64,000 nucleotides of DNA from Nymphaea colorata (taxonomy: Eukaryota > Streptophyta > Magnoliopsida > Nymphaeales > Nymphaeaceae), in assembly GCF_008831285.2 (NCBI RefSeq), contig NC_045140.1:21326370-21390369 (forward strand), read 5' to 3'. Made by a program: the position numbers and the translations under genes. The notes under the pieces were generated by a model. The model had not been told where the DNA came from and ran no database searches. It saw nothing but the letters and a program-made list of their open reading frames with translations. Positions 11,102 to 23,586 of this stretch are shown in pieces (positions within the stretch are counted from its first letter, which is position 1; each line of letters begins with the position of its first letter).

Positions 11102-14100
11102 ATGGCATTTCCCGATCTTCATTGGCTTTGCCGGCTCCTCCACTCCTCTTTTTCTCGCTACATTGTATAGTTCTTTCTCCCGCCCTCTCTCTCATTGAAG
11201 CCCTAAAGTCGTTTTAGCCTGATCCTTAGTTATTCTGGTTGCAGGACGCTGGCTTGGTTTCTCTGACGACGGAGGAGGAGAGAAGTCTCCTGATTTCCCT
11301 CTCACAGGTTTCCTTTTCTGCCCTATCCTAGTTTTTGTTTCTTTAGGGACGCAAACAATTTTGCGGTTTCCTGTTTCTGATGAACTTTTTCGCTTGTTTT
11401 GGAGCCCTAGGTCTCCAGGCGCATTCGTCAGGCGGGCGATGAACCTCCTCCACATTGTGCGCGAGTAAGGGATCTGGATATTCGGAAGCTTATCATTCTT
11501 TTCTTTTATATCGATATCCGTCTCCCCTCTTTTATGTTTCAGATGGAGCTCTGATAATAATATTAGTTATTCCTTGTTAAATGGTTGCGGTGTTTGTCAT
11601 TTGAAATTGAAACCATGTGCTTGGGTACGAGCTGAACGGTAAAGCAACAGATGCTATTGAACCTCTATGGGAGCGTCTTAGATGTCTTTTGCAGGAAGCG
11701 ATTGCTAAAGTTTTTGAGTTTTTCGTATATTGGGATTCCCTTACATGGTTGGCGACTAACGGGAACAATTCACATTCTTATGACCACCTTACTTGAGTTA
11801 TTTTAATCTTAACGAGCAAGACTAAGATTAGAAGGATAAACACGTGATTTTTAATAATAATTTATGATTTCCTAACCAAAAACTTTTATAATTTTTGTAT
11901 TCGCAACAACCAACTTTTTTTTGGCAGAATAGGACTTTAATCTCTTGATACACGAAAGCTATTGCCTCGTGCAGGTGAGTTCGTTTGTGTTGTCCATGTT
12001 TCTATAACTTCTAAATACAACCTTTTCCTAAACTTTTGCTTGCTAAAAATTTGAAATTGCGATTTTTGGTTTTGTGTTCACATTGTTTTAACAGAGTCAT
12101 TTCTTGATTACGTGGTCCAAGATCTGCTGGTGTACAGAAAAAAGGTCCAATAGTTATTGTAAGTCATGTGCTCAAATCATCTTGCATTTAGCTGCCATCA
12201 ATTTCAACCAAGATCTTCTATTAACCATTTGCTGAAGGCTTAAAACATGAGAGTATGAATTGCCTGCCATTCCTGGTTTTGCAATAAGACCACGAAACTG
12301 AATGACAGCTAGGTAAGCATATTAGCATAGAAAAGTGAGGAATGGGTGAGAATAAAATGAATTACAGGTAACAAAATAGCAAATTTAGTCTTCACCTTTT
12401 CCTATCGTGCAAATCAAGTGGTTAGGTGTTAAGTTGTTAACATATGCTTGCAGCTCTGGTCCTTGATGTCATTGGCGTCTTCCTCTCTTTCTTATGTGAA
12501 ATTGCGTAACATGATTGAAGACTTTGATCTTGATTGATATGTTTCATTTTTATTGTATAGGTGGTTGCAGCAGAAGCTATCTGTGACCACAGCGGTGCTT
12601 GGTTCTCCAAATTACATTCTTCAGCTCGTCATGGTTGTTTGAAAACCATTACAGCTATCACAGTAAGTTTATCATAGATGAAGTGTACATTGATCAAGTC
12701 ATCAACTGATTAATTCCTTTTTTTTTTTTTTTGGAATCTTGGTGTCTCTTTCTAGTGATGGTAATTCCAGTGTTAGCGTATGGGGATCGGGTCTGAACAG
12801 ACCCGATCCATTCTCCTTATATCCACACGCCTAAAGCTACTAGGCGGTGGCTCTCTTGTAATTTTTTATCTTTTTATGTACAAATCTGTTGTACCCTATT
12901 AGGGTTATTCTTTAATTAAAGATTAAGGAACGCAGGGCTAAGTTAAGCCGGCTGCTCCCTTTCCTCCATCGTCTTCTTTCATCCTCTCTTCTCAACATAT
13001 CTGTTTTGCATACGGAGAGACGAGTACTTTGTGAAGATTCTTACATGGTATCAGAGACAGGTTGCATCGTCCTCCGGTGAGTGATTTCAGTTTGATGTGA
13101 TTAGCCCTAATCTGCCCTAAATTCTTTCTTTTCTGGCGTGATCATCCCTCTTTTCAGTTTCTGCCCTAAATCTTGCGTGATTTGCCCTAATTGATTTGCC
13201 CTAATCGTTGTGCCCTAATCTTCTCATCGTTTTGCCCTAATTTCTGTCGTTGCCCTAAATCAATTATGGATCAGCCGACCCCCTCTCTTCTATCTTCCAG
13301 CTTTCTCTCCCAACTTATTTCACAAAAGCTGAATCATAGTAACTATTTGACTTGGAAACGTCAAATAGTCCCTTTTATCAAAAGTCATAGACTCTACGGG
13401 CATATCGATGGGACCACTCCAGCACCTCCTATGTATATTGACCGTGAAGTGAAGAAAAGCGTAGTGGGAGATCAAGCTGCTGGGGCTGCGGCTATGAGTG
13501 AAATCAGATTTGAATATGAAACCATTACTGAAAATAATCCTGAGTATGAAGCTTGGCTGGCTCACGACCAGTCTCTTGTTGCCTATATTACTTCTACTTT
13601 GTCAGAGGAAGTATTAGGAGGTATTGATGATGATTTAACAGCCCTAGAGTTGTGGTCTACCCTTGCCACCACGTATTCTCAAGTATCCGAAGCACGTTTT
13701 CTGCAGTTAAGAAGACAATTTCAGGACATCAAGCGTGGGACGCGTACTGTTTTGGAATATTTGAATGAAATTAAAAGTGTAAGTGATCAACTTGCTGCCA
13801 TTGGACATCCCGTCAGCGACAAGGACAAAGTGCAACAAGCCTTGAGTGGACTGGGAACAGATTTTGATATTTTTTGCACAGCCTTGGAAGTCCTACCTAT
13901 TCTTCCATCTTTCGAAGATCTCAAGGCTAAGTTATTCCAACACGAAGCTAGTCGTGTTCAGCGACAGAATTTGATTCCTTCCAACAGTCACAATGTACTG
14001 ATCACAGGGACACATGCATTGCAAGGGAATCGCACTCGTACTTGGATTCCTCAGGCAGGAATGGGAAGAGGGATTCTCCCAACACCACAGGGCATGAATA

Positions 14101-17100
14101 CTACATCTGCCACATCTAGAAGGGTTCCGACTTGTTTCTATTGCAACAAGAGGGGGCATGTAAAGTCAGAATGTTGGCACAACCCACAGAACAAAAATAA
14201 TCAGATTAGACGTGAGAACAAGGCAGCAGCAGGGTCAGCTTCATCATCATCTGGATCTAATGTTTCAGCAGACGTACAACAACTCCTCATGACAGCCCTG
14301 TCTAAGCTTCATTTGAAACAAAACGAGCAAGGAGAATGGTATGTGGACTCTAGAGCAGCAGCCCATGTTACTGGTGACGCAGGTAATCTCTCTAGTGCTC
14401 TCCCTTATTTAGATAAAGGCTCAGTTGTCACGGGAGATGGTTCCCATCACACAATATCACACATTGGAAATGTACAAATTTCTATGGGCTCTTCTTCGAT
14501 TCCATTAAAGAATGTTCTTGTTGTTCCAAGTGTCCAGAAAAATATTATTTCAGTGTCCAAGCTTATTGATGATACTCAATCCTCTGTTGAATTCACACCC
14601 TCTTCTGTTTATGTCAAGGATGCTCGAACCAAGAAGACATTCGCTGAGGGCACTCGCAAAGGAGATATGTATGTCCTTGAAGGAGCTCCACAGATGTCAA
14701 AATCTCACCCTTCCGATTCATGTTCTCCAAGTCATAGTGAAGTCAATGTCACAGAGTATAATAAACCATCCATTTGGCATGGTCGGTTAGCTCATTGTAG
14801 TCAATCTTTTGTTCGAAGTCTTGTTGCAGACGGGCTCTTAGATAAGTCCAGTCTGAGTTCTGTCAGTGAGTCCAGCATGTGCTCGAGTTGTCATATCTGT
14901 AAGAGCCATGCCCTTCCTTTTCAATTAATAAATAAAAGAGCTCCAAAGGTTTTTGACACCATATATTCTGATGTTTGGGGGCCTGCTCCAGTTCCTTCTT
15001 CTTCTGGGAGTAGATACTATGTCATTTTTGTTGACTCATATTCCCGATATACTTGGATCCATTTCATGAAACACAAATCAGAAGTTTTTCGCCTATTCAC
15101 TCAATTTCATGCCTTAGTTCAAAATAAATATTCCAGTAATATTGTGCATTTTCAATGTGATGGTGGTGGTGAATTTATTTCTAATGAATTTACTGAGTAC
15201 TTACTAGATAATGGGATCACTAGACAAATTTCATGTCCGCATACACCTCAGCAAAACGGAATTGCTGAAAGGAAACATAGGCATATTGTTGAAAGTGCAC
15301 TTAGCATGATGCATGAAACAGACTTACCTATGACATTGTGGACCGAGGCTTTCCATACGGCTGTACATGTTATAAATCGATTGCCATTGGCTTTGCTTGA
15401 TGGAAAATCACCATTTTTTCTTTTACACCAAGAGCAGCCACGTTATGAGGAGTTGCGCGTTTTTGGATGTGTGTGCTATGTGCATGTTGATGTTTCCTTG
15501 CGAAACAAATTTCAAGATCGTGCTGTTTTATGTAGATTTATAGGGTATGCAGAAAATTACAAGGGTTATAGGTGTTACAATCCTAAAACTGGGCGTGTAC
15601 ATATTTCACGGCATGTTGTATTTGATGAGAACAGGTTACAGGATCCCAAGGCTACTTCTGTGACACTCAAGGACAAAAATGAAGTTTATGATACTTGGCT
15701 TCATGCTGAAATCTTAAGACAAGGGGCATCAATGTTGACTGAGCACAATGAGCAAGTTGTTAATGAGCCCGAGACATCTGTAAGTAGTTCCTTGAGCAGC
15801 ACTACTTCCTTGGACAGCATGCCTTCATCTTCTCAGCCCAGTGAGCCACCTATGCATAATCGGTTCTCAGGCCTGGTGTATTCTAGGCGATCAGTTCCTA
15901 CTGCAGTTCCACGCCAATCACAACGCGTGCGACATCCTATTGATAGATGGGTGAGCTATAACAGTTTTTCTTTGGATTTTCAGCTGTTTATGACAGAAGT
16001 CAGCAAAAAGGTGGAACCAACATCTTATCACAATGCGAGTAAGGAAAAATGTTGGGTTGAAGCTATGAATGAGGAAATGGCAGCCTTGCATGAATGTCAG
16101 ACTTGGCAGATTGTCCCTCGTCCAGCTGATAAGAATGTTGTGGGATCCAAATGGGTTTATAAACTGAAATATAAACCAGATGGTAGCATTGATCGGTATA
16201 AAGCACGACTTGTGGCGCGCGGTTTCACTCAGCAATATGGGGAAGATTATGATGAGACATTCAGTCCAGTCATCAAGATGGGAACAATCCGTGTCATTAT
16301 TTCTCTTGCAGTCTCGTATGGATGGCCTCTCTATCAGTTAGATGTCAAAAATGCTTTTCTTCATGGAATTCTTAAGGAAGAGGTATACATGGAGCAACCT
16401 CCCGGCTACACTACTCATGATTCTCAAAAATGGGTTTGCAAATTACACAAGTCTCTATATGGGTTGAAGCAAGCTTCTAGGTCATGGTTTGATCGTTTTT
16501 CTCATCACATACAACAAATTGGTTTTCTCCGAAGCTCTCTCGATCACTCTTTGTTTATCTATCGCACTGGAGAAGCTACCACCTAGTTACTTATCTATGT
16601 TGATGATATTGTTATAACTGAGAATTCTTCTTCACATATATCTTATGTTAAAGGTATGTTGAAGCAAGAGTTCAAGATGAAGGATCTGGGAGAATTACGA
16701 TATTTTTTGGGTGTCGAACTTGACAGGACAAATGATAGTTTGACTCTTACACAGCACAAGTATACCCTTGATGTTTTGGATAGGGCAGGTATGACTAATT
16801 GCAAACCCATCACTACCCCCAGTGTTCTGAATACTAAGTTGACTGCATCTGATGGAACTGCTGCATATTCCACTCCCACATTCTATCGCAGCATTGTTGG
16901 TATGTTACAATACCTTACCTTTACTCGCCCAGACATAGTATATGCTGTAAATCAGATTTCTCAGTTCATGCATGCACCCACTGAAGGACATATGGATGCT
17001 GCTAAGCGGATCCTACGGTATCTCAAAGCTACTCTTGGAGATGGACTAGTCTACACCAAATGTTCCAATGTTTCTCTTGGACATAGCATATATACATATA

Positions 17101-20100
17101 CTGATGCCGACTGGGCAGGCGATCCCGATGACCGACGATCAGTTTCAGGTTTCTGTCTCTTTCTTGATTCTAATCTCATTTGTTGGAGCAGTAAGAAGCA
17201 GCGTGCTGTTGCACGATCTAGCACTGAGGCAGAATATAGAGCAATGGCTGCAGGGACGGCTGAAGCGTCATGGTTACGTCATTTACTTGGAGAGCTCAAT
17301 CTTCCTATTGTTCGGTCATCATTACTATGTGACAATCAAAGTGCGATAAAAATTGCTTTCAATCCCATTTTGCATAATCGCACCAAACATATAGAGATTG
17401 ATCAACATTTCATTCGACAGAAGGTTGAAGAAGCCGAGATCTTGCCTACTTATATATCTACCAATGAACAGATAGCTGATCTTTTTACCAAAGGTCTCAC
17501 AGGGCAGCATTTTTGGGATTTGAAGAACAAGTTGTGCATGATCAAATCTCATGCCCAACTTGAGGGGAGCTGTTAGCGTATGGGGATCGGGTCTGAACAG
17601 ACCCGATCCATTCTCCTTATATCCACACGCCTAAAGCTACTAGGCGGTGGCTCTCTTGTAATTTTTTATCTTTTTATGTACAAATCTGTTGTACCCTATT
17701 AGGGTTATTCTTTAATTAAAGATTAAGGAACGCAGGGCTAAGTTAAGCCGGCTGCTCCCTTTCCTCCATCGTCTTCTTTCATCCTCTCTTCTCAACATAT
17801 CTGTTTTGCATACGGAGAGACGAGTACTTTGTGAAGATTCTTACATCCAGGAACCTTTTTTGCGCCCTTACATGTCCGTTCCAATGAGTATGAAACGTTA
17901 CAAGGTTCTTTAGTTCTTGGACTTTGTAGAAGGAAGAGGATATCTCAAGTTCTTAGGAACTTTTGCCAACTGAAGTGGAATTTTTTCAAAAATGCTTGAT
18001 GATCCCAAAGGTACTTCCAGATTCCATATTTAACCCTTCCATTAATGGCTCTGGAATCCTGTACAACGTTACACAATTAAATAGGTATCTATGTGACAAT
18101 TATTACACTCCTCATTGCCTCTTAAGAACTAATTGTTTATAATTTTAGCATTCCTAATGACAATTTAAACCTTTCAATCCATAAAGCACTTCAGTGACAT
18201 TATGATTAAGTTTGTTTCGCAAAATTCGAGGAGTTGCTTATTATGATAAAATATGGAGATCTAGGATTCGAGGCCATACATCAATTTCTTTTCAAAAGGA
18301 TTAAAATACAAATTATTATATACTAGGAAAAACATCTAATGGAGGGATAGAGGAACATTTCTTTATATATAGTGTCAAAAGTTGCATTTATGTCAGCCAA
18401 CAAACTGAAGGGATCGGTGTCAATCAATACATACTTCCTGTTCTGCATCTTCGGTGGTGAACTACTTCCAAGTTTCCAACTACCCAGGACATTTACTTTT
18501 TAGATATATATTGGTTGAGTGTAGTTTTTTTGTTAATCACTTAATGGTATAGTTGATGCATCTTGTGTTCAGTTTAATGCTACAACTAGTTTCTAATTCT
18601 CATGTGATGATAAATAACTCGCTCCCGTTATTCTTTTGCAAATTGTGTCATCTTGCAGGTTGCATTGTTGTTGCTTGAGAGTCAATTTGTTCGGCATTCA
18701 GCTGGAAGAATCTTTTTGGAGCTCTCTAGTTTTCTTCTGAAAAATGTAAGTTCATTGGATCTTTTGGTGGCATTCTTTCCTTGAAGTGCTTGGTCTACCT
18801 CTTATTTCTGCCTATTCTGCAGGAAGATTTATGGAAAGAACTCATGCATCTATTATGCCTCAGTTTAGAAACGACAGTTTTCTATGTTTATGTGCCAGAT
18901 TCATCATTGCCAGCACCAAAGCCCAATCTGGTTTTAGAGGATGATCATGTTGCTGTCTTGTTCAGATTAAGACTGGTGAAAGCAAAATGGTTCACAGTGG
19001 CTGAACTTCTTCAGATTTTACGCAATATATTTAAATCTTTGGATGATAAATCTGGTGTGGATGTGAAATTCTACACGAATGCTGTGATTGCTTCTCTCTC
19101 AGTTGCAACATCGAATATACTTGATGGAATTAAGGCTTGTAAATCTGATGAATCATGTTCCAGTTCTTCTGGTCAAATCATCATTGACCAAAGTAACACT
19201 GTCATTTTGGGAGTGTTGCTACAACTACTTTGTTCTTTGTCTAAGAGATGTGCTCCTGATGAAGCCAATGAAGGGGAGCATACGGCCACCTCTCAGATCA
19301 TTGAACTTGTTCCGAAGTTTTTTTATTGGGGACTATTGGAAGATAGAAGTGGTGCTGTTGATTCAGTATCCCAATTTTTGAGACACAAAATGATGGTGTG
19401 TATCTATCTGCTTGTGCATCTTTTTGCTTTTGCTCTTCTAAGTTTATGAACATACTCCCTTTGAATCTTAAGATATAGGTGGAGAATTTTGTTTTCGGCA
19501 GATTGCTGTTTTGCGGCAACATTGTCTTCATTGCTTGTATTTTGAAGCTTTAAAAATTTTCTTAGGAGAAAAACCAGTTGGCTTGAAGGACTGGCCTGAA
19601 ATGGGAACAGACAAAATTAGAATTGCTAATTCTAGATTTGGCAGTCCATCAGGTTGTTCATCTCTGTATTGCACATGTGGACCTCATTTTGGTCGGCAAA
19701 CATAAGGCAACGTTCCCTACAGGACTGCCATGGAAATTTTGATCATTCATTTCCACCAAATGAACCACTAAGTTGTCATTAACAACACTTCCCTAATGCC
19801 ACCTAGCAAATGGGTTCTGTGTTAAATCTGATCATGCCTCCTGAAAGAGACTATATGAAGAAAGTAAATAAATACAGCGCACTTATGATTAATTGTTTTG
19901 TTCTACTGGCACAGGTTAGACCTGTGTACTCCACTAAGTATTCTCCTTTCTTAAGGACACCAGACATGCTAAAGATTCCTCCCTAGAGGGAGGACAAAAG
20001 CTTTAAAATGTTTTCCTTGCAGAAAACCGCTGCATTTGATAATTATAACCCTATAGATAGGAAATGCACATCAGATCCGTATTGTCCTGCCACAGTGCTT

Positions 20101-22391
20101 GCTTGCGTTCAAGCTTTCATTTCATGAATCTTTTCATCATACTTACTCAATCCTCAAGTATTTCAGCTTTGGAATTTCCCTAAATTTGATATTCTACCCT
20201 TTCTGCTTGTTCAGGCAATTACAGATACATATTTAGTTGTCATGACAATACCAAATATGTTTCAAAAATATTTTATGTATGTGGGCCACAACATTTTGTG
20301 TAAAAGAACATGCTGACAGTTCGCCAGTCTGCATCCAACTGGTTCAGATATTGAATCTTCCAAGTATTAGAGTGTCAGAATAAGGTTGGGCTCCATACAG
20401 CCAAAATTTGCAAATGCCTCAAGTTGAATCTGGTTCATTTGCTTTCTTGTTTTCAAGACCGGTTTGAAGTCCTTGAGGACAGAGTCTGTCTCCTTTACAT
20501 TGCCAACCCTCTTTTATTTTACTTGAGATGATCCATGACCAGCTTCCACGATCAGTCGTTAACCTCATACTTTGCTTTCAAATGTTTGCTTGACACTTGA
20601 TTTTATTGTGATTCTACATGCTTTCCTGCATATAGCACGTGCAGGTTGAAATCAAATCTTTCATTGGATTTTTTTTTAAGAGAGTATGCCCTCATTGAAT
20701 CTTGAAAGGTATCATAAGATTATCATGGAACTAATTTGTCATTTGGGTACTTGATTCTTGTATCTAATTTTGAATGAATTCGCTGCAGATGTTGATGATT
20801 AGGTTGAGTGATTGTATCCATCAAGAACGTGCCACACTTGCTTTGTGGCTTCAACTACTCTGGAACAGTTTTGGACACGTACTAAACTATCCTCTTTGTG
20901 AAATAGCTTCTAGTTGCTATGCTCATCTTGAAGGTTCCCCATTTTTTGCAACTATGGTTGGTAGCGACATGTGTTATCATCATTTACAAAGACAAGCTAC
21001 CTTTCTTCTTTTCAAATGCACCTTCAATGTTATCAATCTGAATAAAGATACTTCTGTGAAGATTTTTGAACTCAGTAACTGGCTGGAGAGGCATTTTCCA
21101 GGTGCCATGTCTATTAATCAGGAGTCTTATTTGGAAGAATGCAGAAGATTTGCATTTTCATTCTTGAAATGCTTTCTAGATGAGGTATCACTTCTACATG
21201 TTCATCTTGGCTCATGAAAAATTAGATGACTTCTGGAGATCCTTCGTGCCAAAAAGTTTTCATTCTTCAGTTTCTCCTCTTCATTTAGCTTGTATCTTAC
21301 TGTTGACTAGAATGGTGGAAGTGCATCTAGATTTTGATAAAATGCCATCAGGTTGAGCCGTCGGATCTGCACAATTTTCCTTGTTATTGTTTTGATGCTT
21401 ATGGTCATGGAACTATTCTTGTCTAGATGAAAAGTCCATCTTGGAACAAATGCCTTAAATAGTTCTTATTTCAGGATAGATTCATGCCCTAGGGGAATGT
21501 GGGTAGTAGAATTTCCTGCAATTAAAATATGCACCAGACATTACAAGCTTATGTCAAATACAAAGTTAATTATAAGTATGATAACTATATTCTCAGTTTT
21601 GAACTGAGGTAATTGCTTTTTCTGGATTTCCAAGCAGTTGTTTTGTTTTTTCTCTTGGGAAAGATGCAGAAATATCTTGAGAAAAATTAGAAAAGAATTA
21701 ATTGGCCAGCAGAAAAATACTGATCTATGAAGACCTTAAGTAAGCAGAACGTTTTGAATTTCATGATATATTCAATAATAGAGTTTACTTGATTGACAAA
21801 TCTTTCAATGTAGCATAAAATCTTGTAAGTTACTATTCCTTTGTTGTTTAGATAGCATGTCTTTCATTCTGATTTGTTGAATTGTACCGATACCATATGT
21901 GCCTGTGGTTATGCTTTTCTATACTAATCATGAATAACAGCCAACTTCTTTTAGTGCCATAAGATGTTCCAGTTCTTAAACTTCAACAAGTGCTTGAATT
22001 TTATCAATTGTCAAATTTCAAACATCTCACCAGTTAGGCTTTTATGAGGTCCTAATGTGGTGATGATTAAAAACATCTTTATTTTGCTTTATTTTATTTC
22101 TAAACCTTCGTTTAAACTTTAAACTATCCTAGTTTCCCAAAATTTCTTCCTGCTTCTATATTGTACATTCTTTTTTTCTGATTGATTCTGCTGTGTATAG
22201 GATGACTTTCTGTTTGAAATGCTTCTGCTCCTGTTGGATTTTTCGCATCTACTCCAGACACTGTGAGGAAGCTTTCATCTCTCTTTTCTTTTCTTCCCCA
22301 AAAGTTCTTATCTATGTCACATAAGTACGGGTACGGGTACGGACCATTTTCAAAAAATTTGGGTGCGGGGGTATGACCGTACACACACGCG

Positions 22392-22431
<40 letters not shown>

Positions 22432-23533
22432 CCATTACAACTTATATGAAAAACACATAACAAGATAAACAATTCACGACTCACGCCATGGTTAAAGAGG
22501 AAATGCTAAACAGGTAAACAGAACATGTTAAACAAGTACGTTGACCGTACCTGGTACCATGTTGACCGCACTGGAGGCGCACCCACGGCCGTACCGGTAC
22601 CCGTATCCGTACTGTACCCGTACAGTGCGGGTACTCCTCCTTAAGAGGAGTACTCGTGTGACATAGGTTCTTATATTATTTGAGCAATTCTCTTGCTTGT
22701 TGCAGCTTGTACTGAGTTGATACACTTACTGGAATATATGCAGGGGCAGCAAAGATCATGTAACCTTCCTTGAAGAGGATAAAGGGAACACACTCTTCCA
22801 TATCACAAGCATATTCGATCCTGTACATGTTTTCCATTTGTTTCTTTTTGGGGTGAGCCTTAAGTTCAACAGACAGTGTTAATTGTTTATATATTGTATT
22901 TAATCAGTACAAGTTCTAAGATCCATGTGTTCTGTATTTTCTGAGCCTCTCATTATATGAATATGATTATCAGGGACAATTTATTATGAGATATAACATT
23001 ATCTGGTCAATACAAGTTTGTACCATCTCTATTGTATGCTTGAGCTTATGAATTCCCTTCTATTTTGCGATTTCTGTGTTTCACTAACACTCTCTCTCTC
23101 CCTCCAGATTTATCGGTTATTTGTATGATTTTGTGCTTACATGCTCTAAGATCCAGTGGTACTACTGCGCTATTGTGCATCGATAACAAAATTGTAAAGT
23201 TCTAATGCTTGTTATGCATGTTTGACTGTACTGCAGCTAATTGATACTCCCTGCTATTTTCGCAAGTTTTCATCTAAGGCCGAACCTCAACTTTAAAGTG
23301 CTATCATGCACATGAAAAAAACTGATATGTCGTGTGAACTTTAGTGTTGGAGCAACATATTCCTTGATTTCTAGTTTGTAATTTTAACATTATAATGTGT
23401 TGCTTATGACCAAAGAGTTGCTGTAGTTAATGAGTATTGGCAGTTAAAGAACAATTGAAAGATTTTGGATGTAAAGACCCGAGAAAACCCTATTGGTGAG
23501 GAGGCTCTAGGACTACCAATATTTGATTGTTTC

Positions 23534-23586
<53 letters not shown>

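Larger units (their letters stand above)
12771..17845 (+). mobile_element. Young full-length Ty1/copia LTR retrotransposon
   Basis: A complete 5,075-bp element bounded by 275-bp LTRs that start TGTTAG and end TTACA. It is flanked by the 5-bp target duplication TCCAG (12766-12770 and 17846-17850). The LTRs are identical by line-by-line reading, so insertion was recent. A tRNA-iMet primer-binding site follows the 5' LTR and a purine tract precedes the 3' LTR. The domain order gag, protease, integrase, reverse transcriptase, RNase H is that of copia. It sits inside a Lines-gene intron in the same orientation, so its LTR polyadenylation signals could truncate host transcripts. The coding region carries a nonsense codon and an altered protease motif, so this copy appears unable to move by itself. 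Confidence 0.97.
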
